Below are positions 17,944 through 26,136 of a stretch of 64,000 bases of DNA, piece by piece. Made by a program: the position numbers and the translations under genes. The notes beneath the pieces were generated by a model. The model saw only the letters and a program-made list of their open reading frames with translations. It searched no databases and was not told the origin of the DNA. Source of the stretch: Parashewanella sp965200795 (GTDB taxonomy: Bacteria; Pseudomonadota; Gammaproteobacteria; Enterobacterales; Shewanellaceae); the NCBI GenBank assembly GCA_965200795.1, contig CBDAVB010000026.1, positions 85,368 through 149,367 of the forward strand. Direction: 5' to 3'. How positions within the stretch are numbered: position 1 is the first letter of the stretch; each line of letters begins with the position of its first letter.

Positions 17944-18462
17944 ATGTTGTTAAACTTTATTATCTTATGTGCCGTGTTCGCCGGATGCGTCATATTCGGC
18001 AACGTGTTCGCTCCAGTTGTAATCGTATGGGCTGTCGCTCATTTAATCAGGATGAATTCTCTGGCCGAGCTTAATCTTGTTTTATTTGTAGTCGCGGTCG
18101 GCGGTACTGTCGATAACATTCTGATGCACTCCGGGTTTATTCAATTTAACAGCCACAGTGACATAGCTCACCATACATCAGTAATACCACTGTGGTCGTG
18201 GATGATATGGTTAGGCTTCGGTTTAACGCTTAATCACGCGCTTAAGTTCCTGAGCTCGTCAATCTGGTTGCAATTATCCTTCGGTGCCATTATTCCGCCT
18301 CTGGGCTATTTATTCGGTGAAAGAACGGGCGCTCTGACTTTCGAAACCTCATTTGAAGCGACGCTTATCAGTTTCGGCATCATATGGATGGTTCTGACGC
18401 CGGTGTTTTTTACTCTCAGGCATTGGATTGTTACAGATGCTCTTGAAAACAGAGTCGTGTAA
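17944..18462 (+). CDS. DUF2878-family membrane protein 1
   Basis: About 172 residues from ATG 17944, chosen because GAGGGAAGA lies just upstream and because an upstream TTG start at 17908 would overlap the predicted -10 box. Five or so hydrophobic segments cover most of the length, with the pattern NFIILCAVFAG, PVVIVWAVAHLI, VGGTVDNILMHSGFI, PLWSWMIWLGFGLTLNHAL, GAIIPPLGYLFGE. DUF2878 proteins are inner-membrane proteins usually found beside ECF11 sigma factors, cyclopropane synthase and photolyase genes; their function is unknown. A second copy of the same family follows at 18600. Confidence 0.75.
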   Translation: MLLNFIILCAVFAGCVIFGNVFAPVVIVWAVAHLIRMNSLAELNLVLFVVAVGGTVDNILMHSGFIQFNSHSDIAHHTSVIPLWSWMIWLGFGLTLNHALKFLSSSIWLQLSFGAIIPPLGYLFGERTGALTFETSFEATLISFGIIWMVLTPVFFTLRHWIVTDALENRVV

Positions 18463-18515
18463 CAATAACCCAAAAAAAGGAGCCGGACGCATAATAAAAG
18501 CCTGATAACTGCATT

Positions 18516-18543
18516 AGCCGTACATTTCTGCGGCCTTTTTTTT
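18516..18543 (+). terminator. Probable intrinsic terminator after DUF2878 gene 1
   Basis: GCCG and CGGC arms with a 10-base loop followed by CTTTTTTTT. The T-run touches the -35 box of the next predicted promoter. Confidence 0.55.
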
Positions 18544-18570
18544 GATCTCAAGGAGTTATTCAGTCGTAAA
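18543..18570 (+). promoter_or_regulatory. Predicted ECF sigma promoter, DUF2878 gene 2 operon
   Basis: TGATCT (18543-18548), 16-bp spacer, CGTAAA (18565-18570), 30 bp before ATG 18600. Identical spacing to the other three copies of this motif. Confidence 0.7.
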
Positions 18571-18599
18571 CAGAAAAAATACCTGCGACGAGAAGTCAT

Positions 18600-19151
18600 A
18601 TGACTAAAACCGCCCTGCCATTACTGCTCAATTACTTTTTATACAATCTCGTATGGCTGGGATGTATTGTGTTTCAAGAAAAATTTCTCCCGGTAGTGCT
18701 TATCTGGGCTATCTGGCATATGACTAAAATCGCCTCTAAAGCTGAACGTTCAATAATTTTATTTGTGGTGCCGCTGGGTGTGCTTCTGGATTCCGCGCTG
18801 ATGCAAACCGGTATTTTTCATTTTCCCGGTCATAACAATGAGCTTTTCGTTCCGGTCTGGTTATGGGCGATTTGGTTAGGATTTTCACTCACCGTTTACC
18901 ATTCGGCGAGTGCTCTTTCCCGGTCAGTCATCGCGCAAATTCTTGCCGGGGCTCTGCTCGCGCCTGTCGCTTACTTTATCGGCAGAAAGTTTGAAGTCGT
19001 TGAATTTGGATATTCAGATACCGTCACCTTTTTAACTCTGGGAATAGTCTGGGCAATAATGCTGCCCGGTATTTTCCGGTTTAAACGCTTACTTGATACA
19101 TCCTTAGGAGTCACCGATGCAAAAGCTAACTATATGGCTTCTGACGTTTAG
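18600..19151 (+). CDS. DUF2878-family membrane protein 2
   Basis: A 183-residue paralogue of the preceding gene with the same order of membrane segments: LPVVLIWAIWHMTKI, VPLGVLLDSALMQTGIF, VPVWLWAIWLGFSLTVYH, GALLAPVAYFIGRK. It heads an operon with the chalcone-isomerase-like and DUF3833 genes; the next gene starts 35 bp before its stop. Its function is unknown. Two tandem copies of this family are unusual. Expression is probably induced by the neighbouring ECF sigma factor. Confidence 0.75.
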   Translation: MTKTALPLLLNYFLYNLVWLGCIVFQEKFLPVVLIWAIWHMTKIASKAERSIILFVVPLGVLLDSALMQTGIFHFPGHNNELFVPVWLWAIWLGFSLTVYHSASALSRSVIAQILAGALLAPVAYFIGRKFEVVEFGYSDTVTFLTLGIVWAIMLPGIFRFKRLLDTSLGVTDAKANYMASDV

Positions 19152-19659
19152 TTTGCTCGCCGGTTTTTCCGCTCTAGCGAGGGAAAACAAAGACTGTCAG
19201 GAGTCCGCTAATGACTTGCCGACGGCGAAATCGCAAATGTCAGAAGTCGGCAGAGCCAGGCTCAGAGTCTGGTTCCGTAATGTTTACAACAGCGCCTTGT
19301 ACACGCCGACCGGTAAATACGACGCCGGACAACAGTGTCTGCTATTTGAAATTGATTATCTGATGGATATTTCAAAAGACACCCTCATCAAGAGTACGGT
19401 TGAAAACTGGCAGCACCTTAAAGTTCCGGCGACAACTTATCAGCCCTATATAAAATCGCTGCACAATATCTGGACTGATGTCTCAAAGGGCGATCAACTC
19501 GCCCTTAAAGTAAACGCCGCGAAAAGCAGCTTTTACTTAAACGGAAAATATATCGGCAGTATCCGAAGCAACAAATTCGGCTCTCTGTTTTTAAGTATTT
19601 GGCTTTCTGAAAACACGACTCAGCCCATGCTCAGAAAACAACTTATAGGAGCGGCCTGA
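19117..19659 (+). CDS. Chalcone isomerase-like periplasmic protein
   Basis: A 180-residue protein with an N-terminal signal peptide (KLTIWLLTFSLLAGFSALA). The mature part has VGRARLRVWFRNVYNSALYTPTGKY, FEIDYLMDISKDTLIKSTVENW and the end GSLFLSIWLSENT, typical of the bacterial chalcone-isomerase-like domain. Family members of this kind are not known to isomerise chalcones. ATG 19117 has TTAGGAG 8 bp upstream. The stop overlaps the next start as TGATG. Genes of this type often accompany DUF3833 and DUF2878 near sigma/ChrR pairs. Confidence 0.75.
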   Translation: MQKLTIWLLTFSLLAGFSALARENKDCQESANDLPTAKSQMSEVGRARLRVWFRNVYNSALYTPTGKYDAGQQCLLFEIDYLMDISKDTLIKSTVENWQHLKVPATTYQPYIKSLHNIWTDVSKGDQLALKVNAAKSSFYLNGKYIGSIRSNKFGSLFLSIWLSENTTQPMLRKQLIGAA

Positions 19660-20207
19660 TGAAAAAAATCACCGCATTATTAATTTTTGCCGCGGGCTTT
19701 TTATTAGTCTCATGCTCAGCGAGCATCAATGACTATAAAACAACCGCGCCTGAATTCGATCTCCGGGAGTACTTTACCGGCGACATTACAGCCTGGGGGA
19801 TGCTTCAGGACTACAGTGACAAAGTCACCAGACGGTTCTGTGTCAATATCAGGGGCAGCTGGAAAGGCAATCAAGGGCTACTTGAAGAAACCTTCTATTT
19901 TGACGACGGTGAAATATCACACCGTAACTGGCAATTAACGAAAATGGAAAACGGTCATTACTCGGGAACGGCGGAAGACGTTATCGGCGACGCGTCAGGC
20001 CGGGAGAACGGATTCGCTTTTCACTGGAATTACACATTAAGAGTACCGGTTAACGATAGCGAATATCATATAGCTATGGATGATTGGATGTACCGGCTCG
20101 ATAAAAATCGCCTGTTCAACAAAACCACAATGACAAAATTCGGCATCAAAGTCGGTGAAGTCACGCTGTTTTTCGATAAAACTCAATCACTAGAACAATG
20201 CCGTTGA
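19659..20207 (+). CDS. DUF3833 lipoprotein
   Basis: A 182-residue predicted lipoprotein: signal sequence MKKITALLIFAAGFLLVSC with the lipobox Cys at residue 19. The mature part has FDLREYFTGDITAWGMLQD, EETFYFDDGEISHRNWQL and DWMYRLDKNRLFNKTTMTKFG, as in DUF3833, a lipocalin-like fold. It is translationally coupled to the gene before it (TGATG) with AGGAG upstream. Role unknown; co-occurrence with ECF11 sigma systems points to envelope protection during photo-oxidative stress. Confidence 0.8.
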   Translation: MKKITALLIFAAGFLLVSCSASINDYKTTAPEFDLREYFTGDITAWGMLQDYSDKVTRRFCVNIRGSWKGNQGLLEETFYFDDGEISHRNWQLTKMENGHYSGTAEDVIGDASGRENGFAFHWNYTLRVPVNDSEYHIAMDDWMYRLDKNRLFNKTTMTKFGIKVGEVTLFFDKTQSLEQCR

Positions 20208-20232
20208 TCTTTTTTTTAACCGACTTCGTATA
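20205..20232 (+). promoter_or_regulatory. Predicted autoregulated ECF sigma promoter
   Basis: TGATCT (20205-20210), 16-bp spacer, CGTATA (20227-20232), 40 bp before the first possible start of the sigma gene. Matches the motif in front of the DUF2878 genes. The first bases overlap the stop of the DUF3833 gene. Confidence 0.7.
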
Positions 20233-20272
20233 GTTTTTTAAAGTTTCGCAGGGATAGCAGGGATAGAAGCCG

Positions 20273-20893
20273 ATGCTTAAAAAAATTGAAAACTTTAAAA
20301 GCAACAAACCCTATGCTAAAGCTATAAGCATGAACAATGAATATAGCAATGAGCAGCTTAGTCAGTTTTTGATTGACGTTGCCTTAAACAGAGATCAGAA
20401 AGCATTTTCACGTGTTTTCAGGCACTTTGCGCCGAAAATAAAGCGTTTTGCGGTTCAAAAGTTCTCTAACAGCGATATGGCTAATGACATAGTGCAAGAC
20501 ACCATGAGCAATGTCTGGCGTAAGGCTCACTTATTTTGCCCTAATAAAGGCGCGGCTCATACATGGGTGTACACCATTATGAGAAACGTCACCTTTGACG
20601 CGCTCAGAAAAATCCGCTCCGGTAAAGAAGACCATTTAAGTGAGGATATCTGGCCTTTATTAGAAGGTGATACCGAAGAGCAGACTTTCGAAGATCATTT
20701 AGAAAAGAAGTTTATCGTTGAAAATCTGGAAAAACTTTCAGAGCCGCAAAAAGTTGTAGTGAAAGCGTTTTACTTTTTAGAGTTATCCCAAGAGCAAATA
20801 TCCGACCATCTTGATATTCCTCTTGGTACGGTCAAATCACGCTTAAGGTTAGCTGTGGCTAAGCTTAAAGGAATTATAGGGGATGATTTATGA
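20273..20893 (+). CDS. rpoE: ECF sigma factor, ChrR-controlled (ECF11/RpoE-type)
   Basis: Region 2 is seen as FRHFAPKIKRFAVQKFSNSDMANDIVQDTMSNVWRKAHLF with WVYTIMRNVTFDALRK; region 4 as LSEPQKVVVKAFYFLELSQEQISDHLDIPLGTVKSRLRLAVAKLK. Homologues normally begin near the Met at 20330 (MNNEYSNEQL), giving 187 residues; the upstream ATG 20273 would add 19 residues. The gene overlaps chrR as ATGA. In Rhodobacter the orthologous pair answers singlet oxygen: ChrR releases the sigma factor, which then transcribes photolyase and lipid-protection genes. The local promoter motif suggests autoregulation. Confidence 0.85.
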   Translation: MLKKIENFKSNKPYAKAISMNNEYSNEQLSQFLIDVALNRDQKAFSRVFRHFAPKIKRFAVQKFSNSDMANDIVQDTMSNVWRKAHLFCPNKGAAHTWVYTIMRNVTFDALRKIRSGKEDHLSEDIWPLLEGDTEEQTFEDHLEKKFIVENLEKLSEPQKVVVKAFYFLELSQEQISDHLDIPLGTVKSRLRLAVAKLKGIIGDDL

Positions 20894-21579
20894 TCAAGCA
20901 TCATCCGACAGACGACCTGCTGTATGCCTATTCAGCCGGAGAATTATCATCTTCACTTTCGGTTGTTATTGCGACACACTGCGAAATGTGTCCTGTATGT
21001 CGCCATCAGGTCGAAAGGTACATTAATCAACTTGCGAATGACAACCTTACGGCGGAATCAGAATTAAGAGCCACTGCCGCTAATACTGACAGCTTCAGCT
21101 CAGATTCGTCTTTTGAAAATATGTATAAAGCTATTGTTGCCGAAACGGAGGCACCGCTAGTCGAAGCGAAACAGTTAATCACCGACAGCGACCAGATATC
21201 TGATGTTAGCGGTTTTGTGCTTCCTGACACCTTAAAGAACTTAACTTTATCTAAGTTTGTTAATGTAGGTAAGATTTCCCGCGCGAGGATAGCTTTGAAT
21301 GAAGAGCCGGTCAGAACCAGTCTGCTTCATATTAAAGCAGGCGGAAAAGTCCCGGAGCATACTCATAAGGGTTATGAAATAACGTTACTGCTGGACGGAA
21401 CTTTTGAAGATGAAATGGGTGAATACTCTCCTGGAGACTTCATCATTCTGGACGGCAAGCACAAACACCATCCTGTATCAAAAGACGGCTGCTGGTGCCT
21501 GACCGTGGTCAATGATTCAATTAAATTTACCAATGGCGTTAACAGGGTATTCAATCCGTTCGGTAAATACATCTACTAA
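20890..21579 (+). CDS. chrR: ChrR-type zinc cupin anti-sigma factor
   Basis: A 229-residue two-domain protein. The N-terminal anti-sigma domain contains H-x3-C-x2-C (HCEMCPVC, about residues 30-37), the zinc site that binds the sigma factor. The C-terminal half is a cupin with GGKVPEHTHKGYEITLLLDG and YSPGDFIILDGKHKHHPV, matching both cupin motifs. The two domains are joined by an acidic linker. Its ATG overlaps the stop of the sigma gene. In the known system the cupin senses the stress signal and leads to loss of sigma inhibition. Confidence 0.88.
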   Translation: MIKHHPTDDLLYAYSAGELSSSLSVVIATHCEMCPVCRHQVERYINQLANDNLTAESELRATAANTDSFSSDSSFENMYKAIVAETEAPLVEAKQLITDSDQISDVSGFVLPDTLKNLTLSKFVNVGKISRARIALNEEPVRTSLLHIKAGGKVPEHTHKGYEITLLLDGTFEDEMGEYSPGDFIILDGKHKHHPVSKDGCWCLTVVNDSIKFTNGVNRVFNPFGKYIY

Positions 21580-21839
21580 CCGGGAAAAGTCGAAATTATG
21601 TAAACCTCCCGTGGTGCATGGAAGCGTGCGGGGGAGTTTGTGATAAACTCCGTAACAGTAACTGTACTGTAAATAACCTGCCTGTTTTTGCTGTCGTTTA
21701 TTTTTTGCTTTTACAAGGCTGAGAAAGCGAGGTGTGGCCATAACCCATATACAAAACTGTCGTTACTTCGTTTAGAATGACAAAACTTCATTCTTTGTGC
21801 CTTTAAATTGGCAATGTTAAGCAGTAACAAATCAGGCAG
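21580..21839. other. Intergenic region between chrR and the 185-residue orphan
   Basis: Contains an imperfect hairpin (CCTCCCG ... GCGGGGGAG, 21605-21636) that may end chrR transcription, and an odd palindrome ACAGTAACTGT near 21656. No gene is seen. Confidence 0.4.
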
Positions 21840-22397
21840 TTATTTCGGATCAGTTCTAAGCTTCTTTAAATTTAACAGATGTGAAATTTTATAAATTGAA
21901 TAGGCTGATTTATTAACTGCTTTTACTAAATGCTTATGGAATAAATATTCTTGTTGATCATTAATTATATGCAGTTTATCACTCTCCTTAAGAAAGTGTT
22001 TGTAAATAAGAGCCTTGGATATGAGGCTGAGTTTAAGCTGAAAAATCATCTCCTCGCAGCCCCGCTCGGCTTCAGCCGTATACAAAGAAAAAAAATCCGA
22101 TGAGCATTTCTGTACTGTTTTTTGCAACTCAAGCTGCAGTACTTTATATCTTCCGTCAAATGCCGCGGAGTCAAAGGTTACATTTTCAACACCTGAAAAC
22201 GGAAAAAACTTCCAAAACTCAGCAAACTCCCTGCTGTTTGTCGCAAGGAACCTGTAATTTCCTGCCTGTAAAAACTCACTCTTAACTGTTTCAATGGTTT
22301 CATATGGTTTGGGAAAATTAAATTCTACATTTTTAACAAAAACTTCCATCTCATTGAGTCTAAAAACTATCGTGTACAAAAAATAGTACATTTTCAA
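21840..22397 (-). CDS. Orphan protein of unknown function
   Basis: A 185-residue frame, unrecognised. The first 16 residues are hydrophobic (MYYFLYTIVF) but charged residues follow, so the start may lie at the internal Met of MEVFVKNVEF about 16 residues in. The rest is mixed alpha/beta with several aromatic residues (FAEFWKFFPFSG) and a helical, lysine-rich end (SAYSIYKISHLLNLKKLRTD). The AT-rich sequence and isolation next to an IS suggest an accessory gene. No function is proposed. Confidence 0.45.
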   Translation of the reverse strand: MKMYYFLYTIVFRLNEMEVFVKNVEFNFPKPYETIETVKSEFLQAGNYRFLATNSREFAEFWKFFPFSGVENVTFDSAAFDGRYKVLQLELQKTVQKCSSDFFSLYTAEAERGCEEMIFQLKLSLISKALIYKHFLKESDKLHIINDQQEYLFHKHLVKAVNKSAYSIYKISHLLNLKKLRTDPK

Positions 22398-22433
22398 AGA
22401 GAGCTTGTCCGTTAATTATTATTAATAATAATA

Positions 22434-23544
22434 TAGGACTTACGCATTGATGGCACCGTTCATTTTTGGTAAGAGGGCTTCTTTGCCTTTCGCAAAATGT
22501 TCAATGAAAGCGCCAACAACATCTTTAAACAGTTCACGTTGGTGCTGATAAATATTGGTGAACTCTTGCGCTATCCGCATTTTTTGGAGATAAACAAAGC
22601 TCAAAATGCTTGAGAAGATGTGATTTCGTATTGGTCGCTCACTACGCACTTGAAAATGCTCAATATGACAGACTTGCTTGATTGCTCTGTGATATTGTTC
22701 TATTTGCCAGTGTTGATCATGAATGGCTTTAAAGTCATCATGCTGAAAAGATTCGTCCTCTGGCAAGTAAATCACGTAGTAGCGATGCTGGTCTTTTAGC
22801 GTCGTTCTAAACAACTTGACCTTGCCAAAATCTTTAAGCCAAACCTCCAAACCGTCACAAGGAACGTCAACGTGCTGAATTTGCAGCCATAAGCCTTTTT
22901 CCTGCGATACTGTCCTGTTTTTCTCGACAGCAAACATGAATCCTGTCTGATGGTTTTTAATCGTCTTCAGATTCCTGACGCAGCTGTACCAAGAGTCACC
23001 CGTTACAAACTTGGGCTTTAGTCCCCAATCCAATACTTCTGTCAGCATTTCACGAAAATAGTCATTTTTAGTCTTGCCTTCGGATTTATCGCATACCCTG
23101 TGATTGACGGGCATATGGCGACCAGTAGTATCGGTGTAATAAAGGGTTACGAGGTTAATCCCTTTGACTGCTCGACGGTGTTTCCCTGACCAAAAATGAC
23201 TCACTAACTCTACGTGATGGCTGTAAGGTTTATCGAGTACACTATCATCAACACTCAAAGTACCACCTACAAGGCATAGATCTTGAGCGGCTTCATCAAA
23301 TAAGTCTTTCGGTTGATAATCTTCACGATGAAGAAAGCGGTTAACGCTATCGTGATATATACCCGTCACTTCTGCCAACCTTGTGCATGTTGATGATTTT
23401 GGTTCACTGATCAAAAATCCCATGTATTGCGGAAGAGTACATCTGGCTGTAGTTGGGCGAGTAGTCTTTCTCACTTCCATCCTTGAAAATGACTATTTTA
23501 CCCGATATCAAATTTCAAAACACTCTGTCAATGCGTAAGTCCTA
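22434..23544 (-). mobile_element. IS701-like insertion sequence, copy 1 (1111 bp)
   Basis: Ends TAGGACTTACGCATTGA and its inverse, with a 5-bp duplication TAATA (22429-22433, 23545-23549). The second copy at 41583-42693 has the same length and ends. Confidence 0.88.
22440..23480 (-). CDS. IS701-like DDE transposase, copy 1
   Basis: A 346-residue DDE transposase. The N-terminus (YMGFLISEPKSSTCTRLAEVTG) leads to the first acidic motif LSVDDSVLDKPYS, then FVTGDSWYS for the second Asp and QHWQIEQYHRAIKQ for the Glu. The frame is intact. Copy 2 is about 95 percent similar by eye (for instance IYHDS here against ISHDS). Assignment to IS701 rather than IS4 is tentative. Confidence 0.8.
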   Translation of the reverse strand: MEVRKTTRPTTARCTLPQYMGFLISEPKSSTCTRLAEVTGIYHDSVNRFLHREDYQPKDLFDEAAQDLCLVGGTLSVDDSVLDKPYSHHVELVSHFWSGKHRRAVKGINLVTLYYTDTTGRHMPVNHRVCDKSEGKTKNDYFREMLTEVLDWGLKPKFVTGDSWYSCVRNLKTIKNHQTGFMFAVEKNRTVSQEKGLWLQIQHVDVPCDGLEVWLKDFGKVKLFRTTLKDQHRYYVIYLPEDESFQHDDFKAIHDQHWQIEQYHRAIKQVCHIEHFQVRSERPIRNHIFSSILSFVYLQKMRIAQEFTNIYQHQRELFKDVVGAFIEHFAKGKEALLPKMNGAINA

Positions 23545-23578
23545 TAATAATAATTAATTAGCGTTTTTCACTTTCTGA

Positions 23579-23744
23579 TAAGTAGCTGACCATAAGTTTT
23601 CCAACATTTTTTTATGCCCGTCTTTACCGCACTACGGCGTTGCGACTTCGGTTACATAGCTACGGCTATGCTCCCAGCGCCGCGCCTTGAACCGCGCCAA
23701 ATCTGAGTACCAAAATCGCGAAGAAACTTGTCGTCAGCTGCTTA
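23579..23744. repeat. MITE-like repeat, copy A
   Basis: Imperfect terminal inverted repeats: TAAGTAGCTGACCATAAG at the left and, inverted, TAAGCAGCTGACGACAAG at the right. No coding capacity. A close relative of the same length lies at 50556-50720 and shorter relatives at 60496-60656 and 25877-25994. The remaining DNA up to the alcohol dehydrogenase gene shows nothing. Confidence 0.7.
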
Positions 23745-23912
23745 AAGTTAAAACAAGCAGAACTTGATAACTTACCCGCGTCAAGACGAAACAAGTGAAG
23801 GGGCTGAACGAAACATAACAACAGAGCCGTGCAAGGGGAAAAACCTCATTCACGGAATCGACGGGGGCTGCCGGATAAGTGATTTAAACACGAAGCCAGC
23901 AGCCTAATCTAC

Positions 23913-25061
23913 CTAAAGGGCGTTTTTGAAGATTTGACAGATTTCTTCATGAGTCGCTTGTTTAGGGTTAGTGAAACCGCAAGCATCCTTAAGCGCGTTC
24001 TCGGCGAGAGTCGGGATGTCCTCTTCTTTAACGCCCAGCTCAGTCAGAGAAGCCGGGATATTAATAGAAGCGGACAGGCTCTTAATTGCATCAATCGCCG
24101 CGGCGGCACCCTGCTCATCACTCATGCCGTTTACATCCGTACCCATCGCGGCCGCTACGTCTTTAAGAAGCGCCGGGACAACTCGTGCGTTATACTCTTG
24201 AACGTGCGGTAGCAGAAGTGCGTTACAAACGCCGTGCGGCAGGTCATAGAAGCCACCTAACTGGTGTGCCATAGCGTGAACATAACCCAGACTTGCGTTG
24301 TTGAATGCCATACCCGCCAGAAACTGAGCATAAGCCATTTGCTCGCGAGCTTCTACGTTCTGACCGTCTTTAACAGCGGCTTTGAGGTTATCACGGATAA
24401 GCTCGATCGCTTTGATAGCGCAAGCGTCAGTGATCGGGTTCGCTGCGACAGAAACATAAGCTTCCACAGCGTGAGTTAACGCATCCATACCTGTAGCCGC
24501 GGTCAGTGTTTTAGGCTTTTTAAGCATTAATTCCGGATCGTTTACAGATAAGATAGGAGTCGTGTTCTTATCTACGATAGCCATTTTAATATGACGTTCC
24601 TCATCAGTGATGATGCAAAAACGAGTCATTTCACTCGCCGTACCCGCGGTGGTATTAATCGACACTAACGGAAGTTGCGGCTGCTTAGAAACATCAACGC
24701 CCTCGTAATCCTTAATGCTGCCGCCGTTTGTCGCGACTAAGGCAATACCCTTAGCGCAATCGTGCGGAGAACCGCCACCCAGAGAAATAACGAAATCACA
24801 ATCGTTTTCTTTTAGAATCTTAAGACCTGCCTCAACATTGCCTGCCGTTGGGTTCGGTTGAGTACCGTCAAAGATGAAGGCTTCAATACCGACGTCAGCC
24901 AGCTTCGCGACTAAACCGCCGGCAATGCCGATTTCAACAAGCGGCTTATCGGTTACGATAAGAGCGCGTTGAAAGCCTAACGTCTTGATGTCGCCGATCG
25001 CATCATCTACCGCACCTTGTCCTAGTACGTTGACTGACGGGATAAAAAATTTAGCAGCCAT
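23913..25061 (-). CDS. Iron-containing alcohol dehydrogenase
   Basis: A 382-residue group III dehydrogenase, usual length for the family. NAD(P)-binding is shown by FVISLGGGSPHDCAKGIAL (about residues 92-110). Metal ligands are visible in the order D and H of MDALTHAVEAYVS, then H of YVHAMAHQLGG and H of LPHGVCNALLLPHV. It oxidises or reduces short alcohols and aldehydes in the cytoplasm. Closest recalled relatives are YiaY/FucO/AdhB-type enzymes; the substrate cannot be set from sequence. Monocistronic, with an AT-rich upstream region. Confidence 0.9.
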   Translation of the reverse strand: MAAKFFIPSVNVLGQGAVDDAIGDIKTLGFQRALIVTDKPLVEIGIAGGLVAKLADVGIEAFIFDGTQPNPTAGNVEAGLKILKENDCDFVISLGGGSPHDCAKGIALVATNGGSIKDYEGVDVSKQPQLPLVSINTTAGTASEMTRFCIITDEERHIKMAIVDKNTTPILSVNDPELMLKKPKTLTAATGMDALTHAVEAYVSVAANPITDACAIKAIELIRDNLKAAVKDGQNVEAREQMAYAQFLAGMAFNNASLGYVHAMAHQLGGFYDLPHGVCNALLLPHVQEYNARVVPALLKDVAAAMGTDVNGMSDEQGAAAAIDAIKSLSASINIPASLTELGVKEEDIPTLAENALKDACGFTNPKQATHEEICQIFKNAL

Positions 25062-25464
25062 ATTAAGTCCTCTAAAAAAATGATTTGTAATGATTTAATG
25101 ACAACTAAATTAACAATAAAACTAGTGAGATAACGTGATTTAGATCTAAGTTCGGGCGGATTTTATATTTCTGTAACAAAAATGTCGAAGTGGTCAATTT
25201 TGAGGAAATTGTTTGAGTTAAAGCGCTAAAACACCATTAATTAAAACTGGATCACATGCGCTTAATCTCTCTTAAACCCGATATTTGATTTTTTATTAAT
25301 TTAAGTGTCCTGTCATTCCCGCGAAGGCGGTAAAGTGAAATAACGACAGTTTAGATAGCGGGCGAAGCGGATACTCCGGCCTGCGCCGGATTGTCGGCAT
25401 AGTCGGTACGGTTCTTTCCGCTGCGTCCCTTAGGTGGAAAAACTCCGGAACTTGACTTGAGTCA
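25062..25464. other. Intergenic region with a chromosomal palindromic repeat
   Basis: TGTCATTCCCGCGAAGGCGG (about 25311-25330) resembles short palindromic repeats also seen near 28930, 29030 and 60860. No gene is recognisable. Confidence 0.4.
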
Positions 25465-25722
25465 TCAGACTTTTATTTTGCCCGTCAGAATCCCGTATTT
25501 CATCTTCAGCTCGTCCGGGGATTCTTTATGATTCGGATCAGGAGCAATACAGTCGATAGGGCAAACAGATACACAAGTCGGTTTGTCATAATGACCCACG
25601 CATTCCGTGCAGAGATCCGGGTCAATCTCATAAATCTCTTCACCTAAACTGATAGCTTGATTCGGACACTCGGGCTCACACATATCACAATTGATACAAC
25701 TGTCATCAATTAATAACGCCAC
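25465..25722 (-). CDS. yfhL: YfhL-type 2[4Fe-4S] ferredoxin
   Basis: An 85-residue ferredoxin with two cluster motifs: CINCDMCEPECP (residues 11-22) and CTECVGHYDKPTCVSVCPIDC (about 38-58), the second with the longer insert typical of the YfhL/Allochromatium type. It carries electrons in the cytoplasm. The gene stands alone here. Confidence 0.88.
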   Translation of the reverse strand: MALLIDDSCINCDMCEPECPNQAISLGEEIYEIDPDLCTECVGHYDKPTCVSVCPIDCIAPDPNHKESPDELKMKYGILTGKIKV

Positions 25723-26136
25723 TTTGTTGATTTTCCTCAGTAAAGTTCAGTAACAGCAAGGGTTTCAGAGCATGTACGTTATTTGAACGTGATTACAATG
25801 AATTACCTTTAAGGCGGATATTTTACTATAAAAGCAGGATTTTTGTAGCTCAATTCGTAGCACACTTTTTTGAGAAAATGCGGCGTTACTCTCACTTTAA
25901 AGACTTCCGGTATTACCGCGCAAGAGCGCCTTGCGGATCACTTAACCTGAACCTGAACGCCAAAAATATCGAAAAACTTATAGTCGGGTACTTAGGACTG
26001 AACAACAATATTACCCTGCTCATCAGCATTCTGAATCAATATTGAATGAGATATAAATTTTTTGTTTGTAATTATGAATACCCACCTTGAAAAGAGGTAG
26101 AATGACAGTCAAACAGAGTAACTGAAAGTTTCTGTA
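25723..26136. repeat. Intergenic region with partial MITE-like repeat, copy D (about 25877-25994)
   Basis: From about 25877 the sequence follows copy C at 60496-60656 (CGTTACTC, then CCGGTATTACCGCGCAAGAG, then the right end ATCGAAAAACTTATAGTCGG). The left inverted repeat is missing. The rest of the gap holds the start region of the ankyrin gene; no other gene is seen. Confidence 0.55.
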
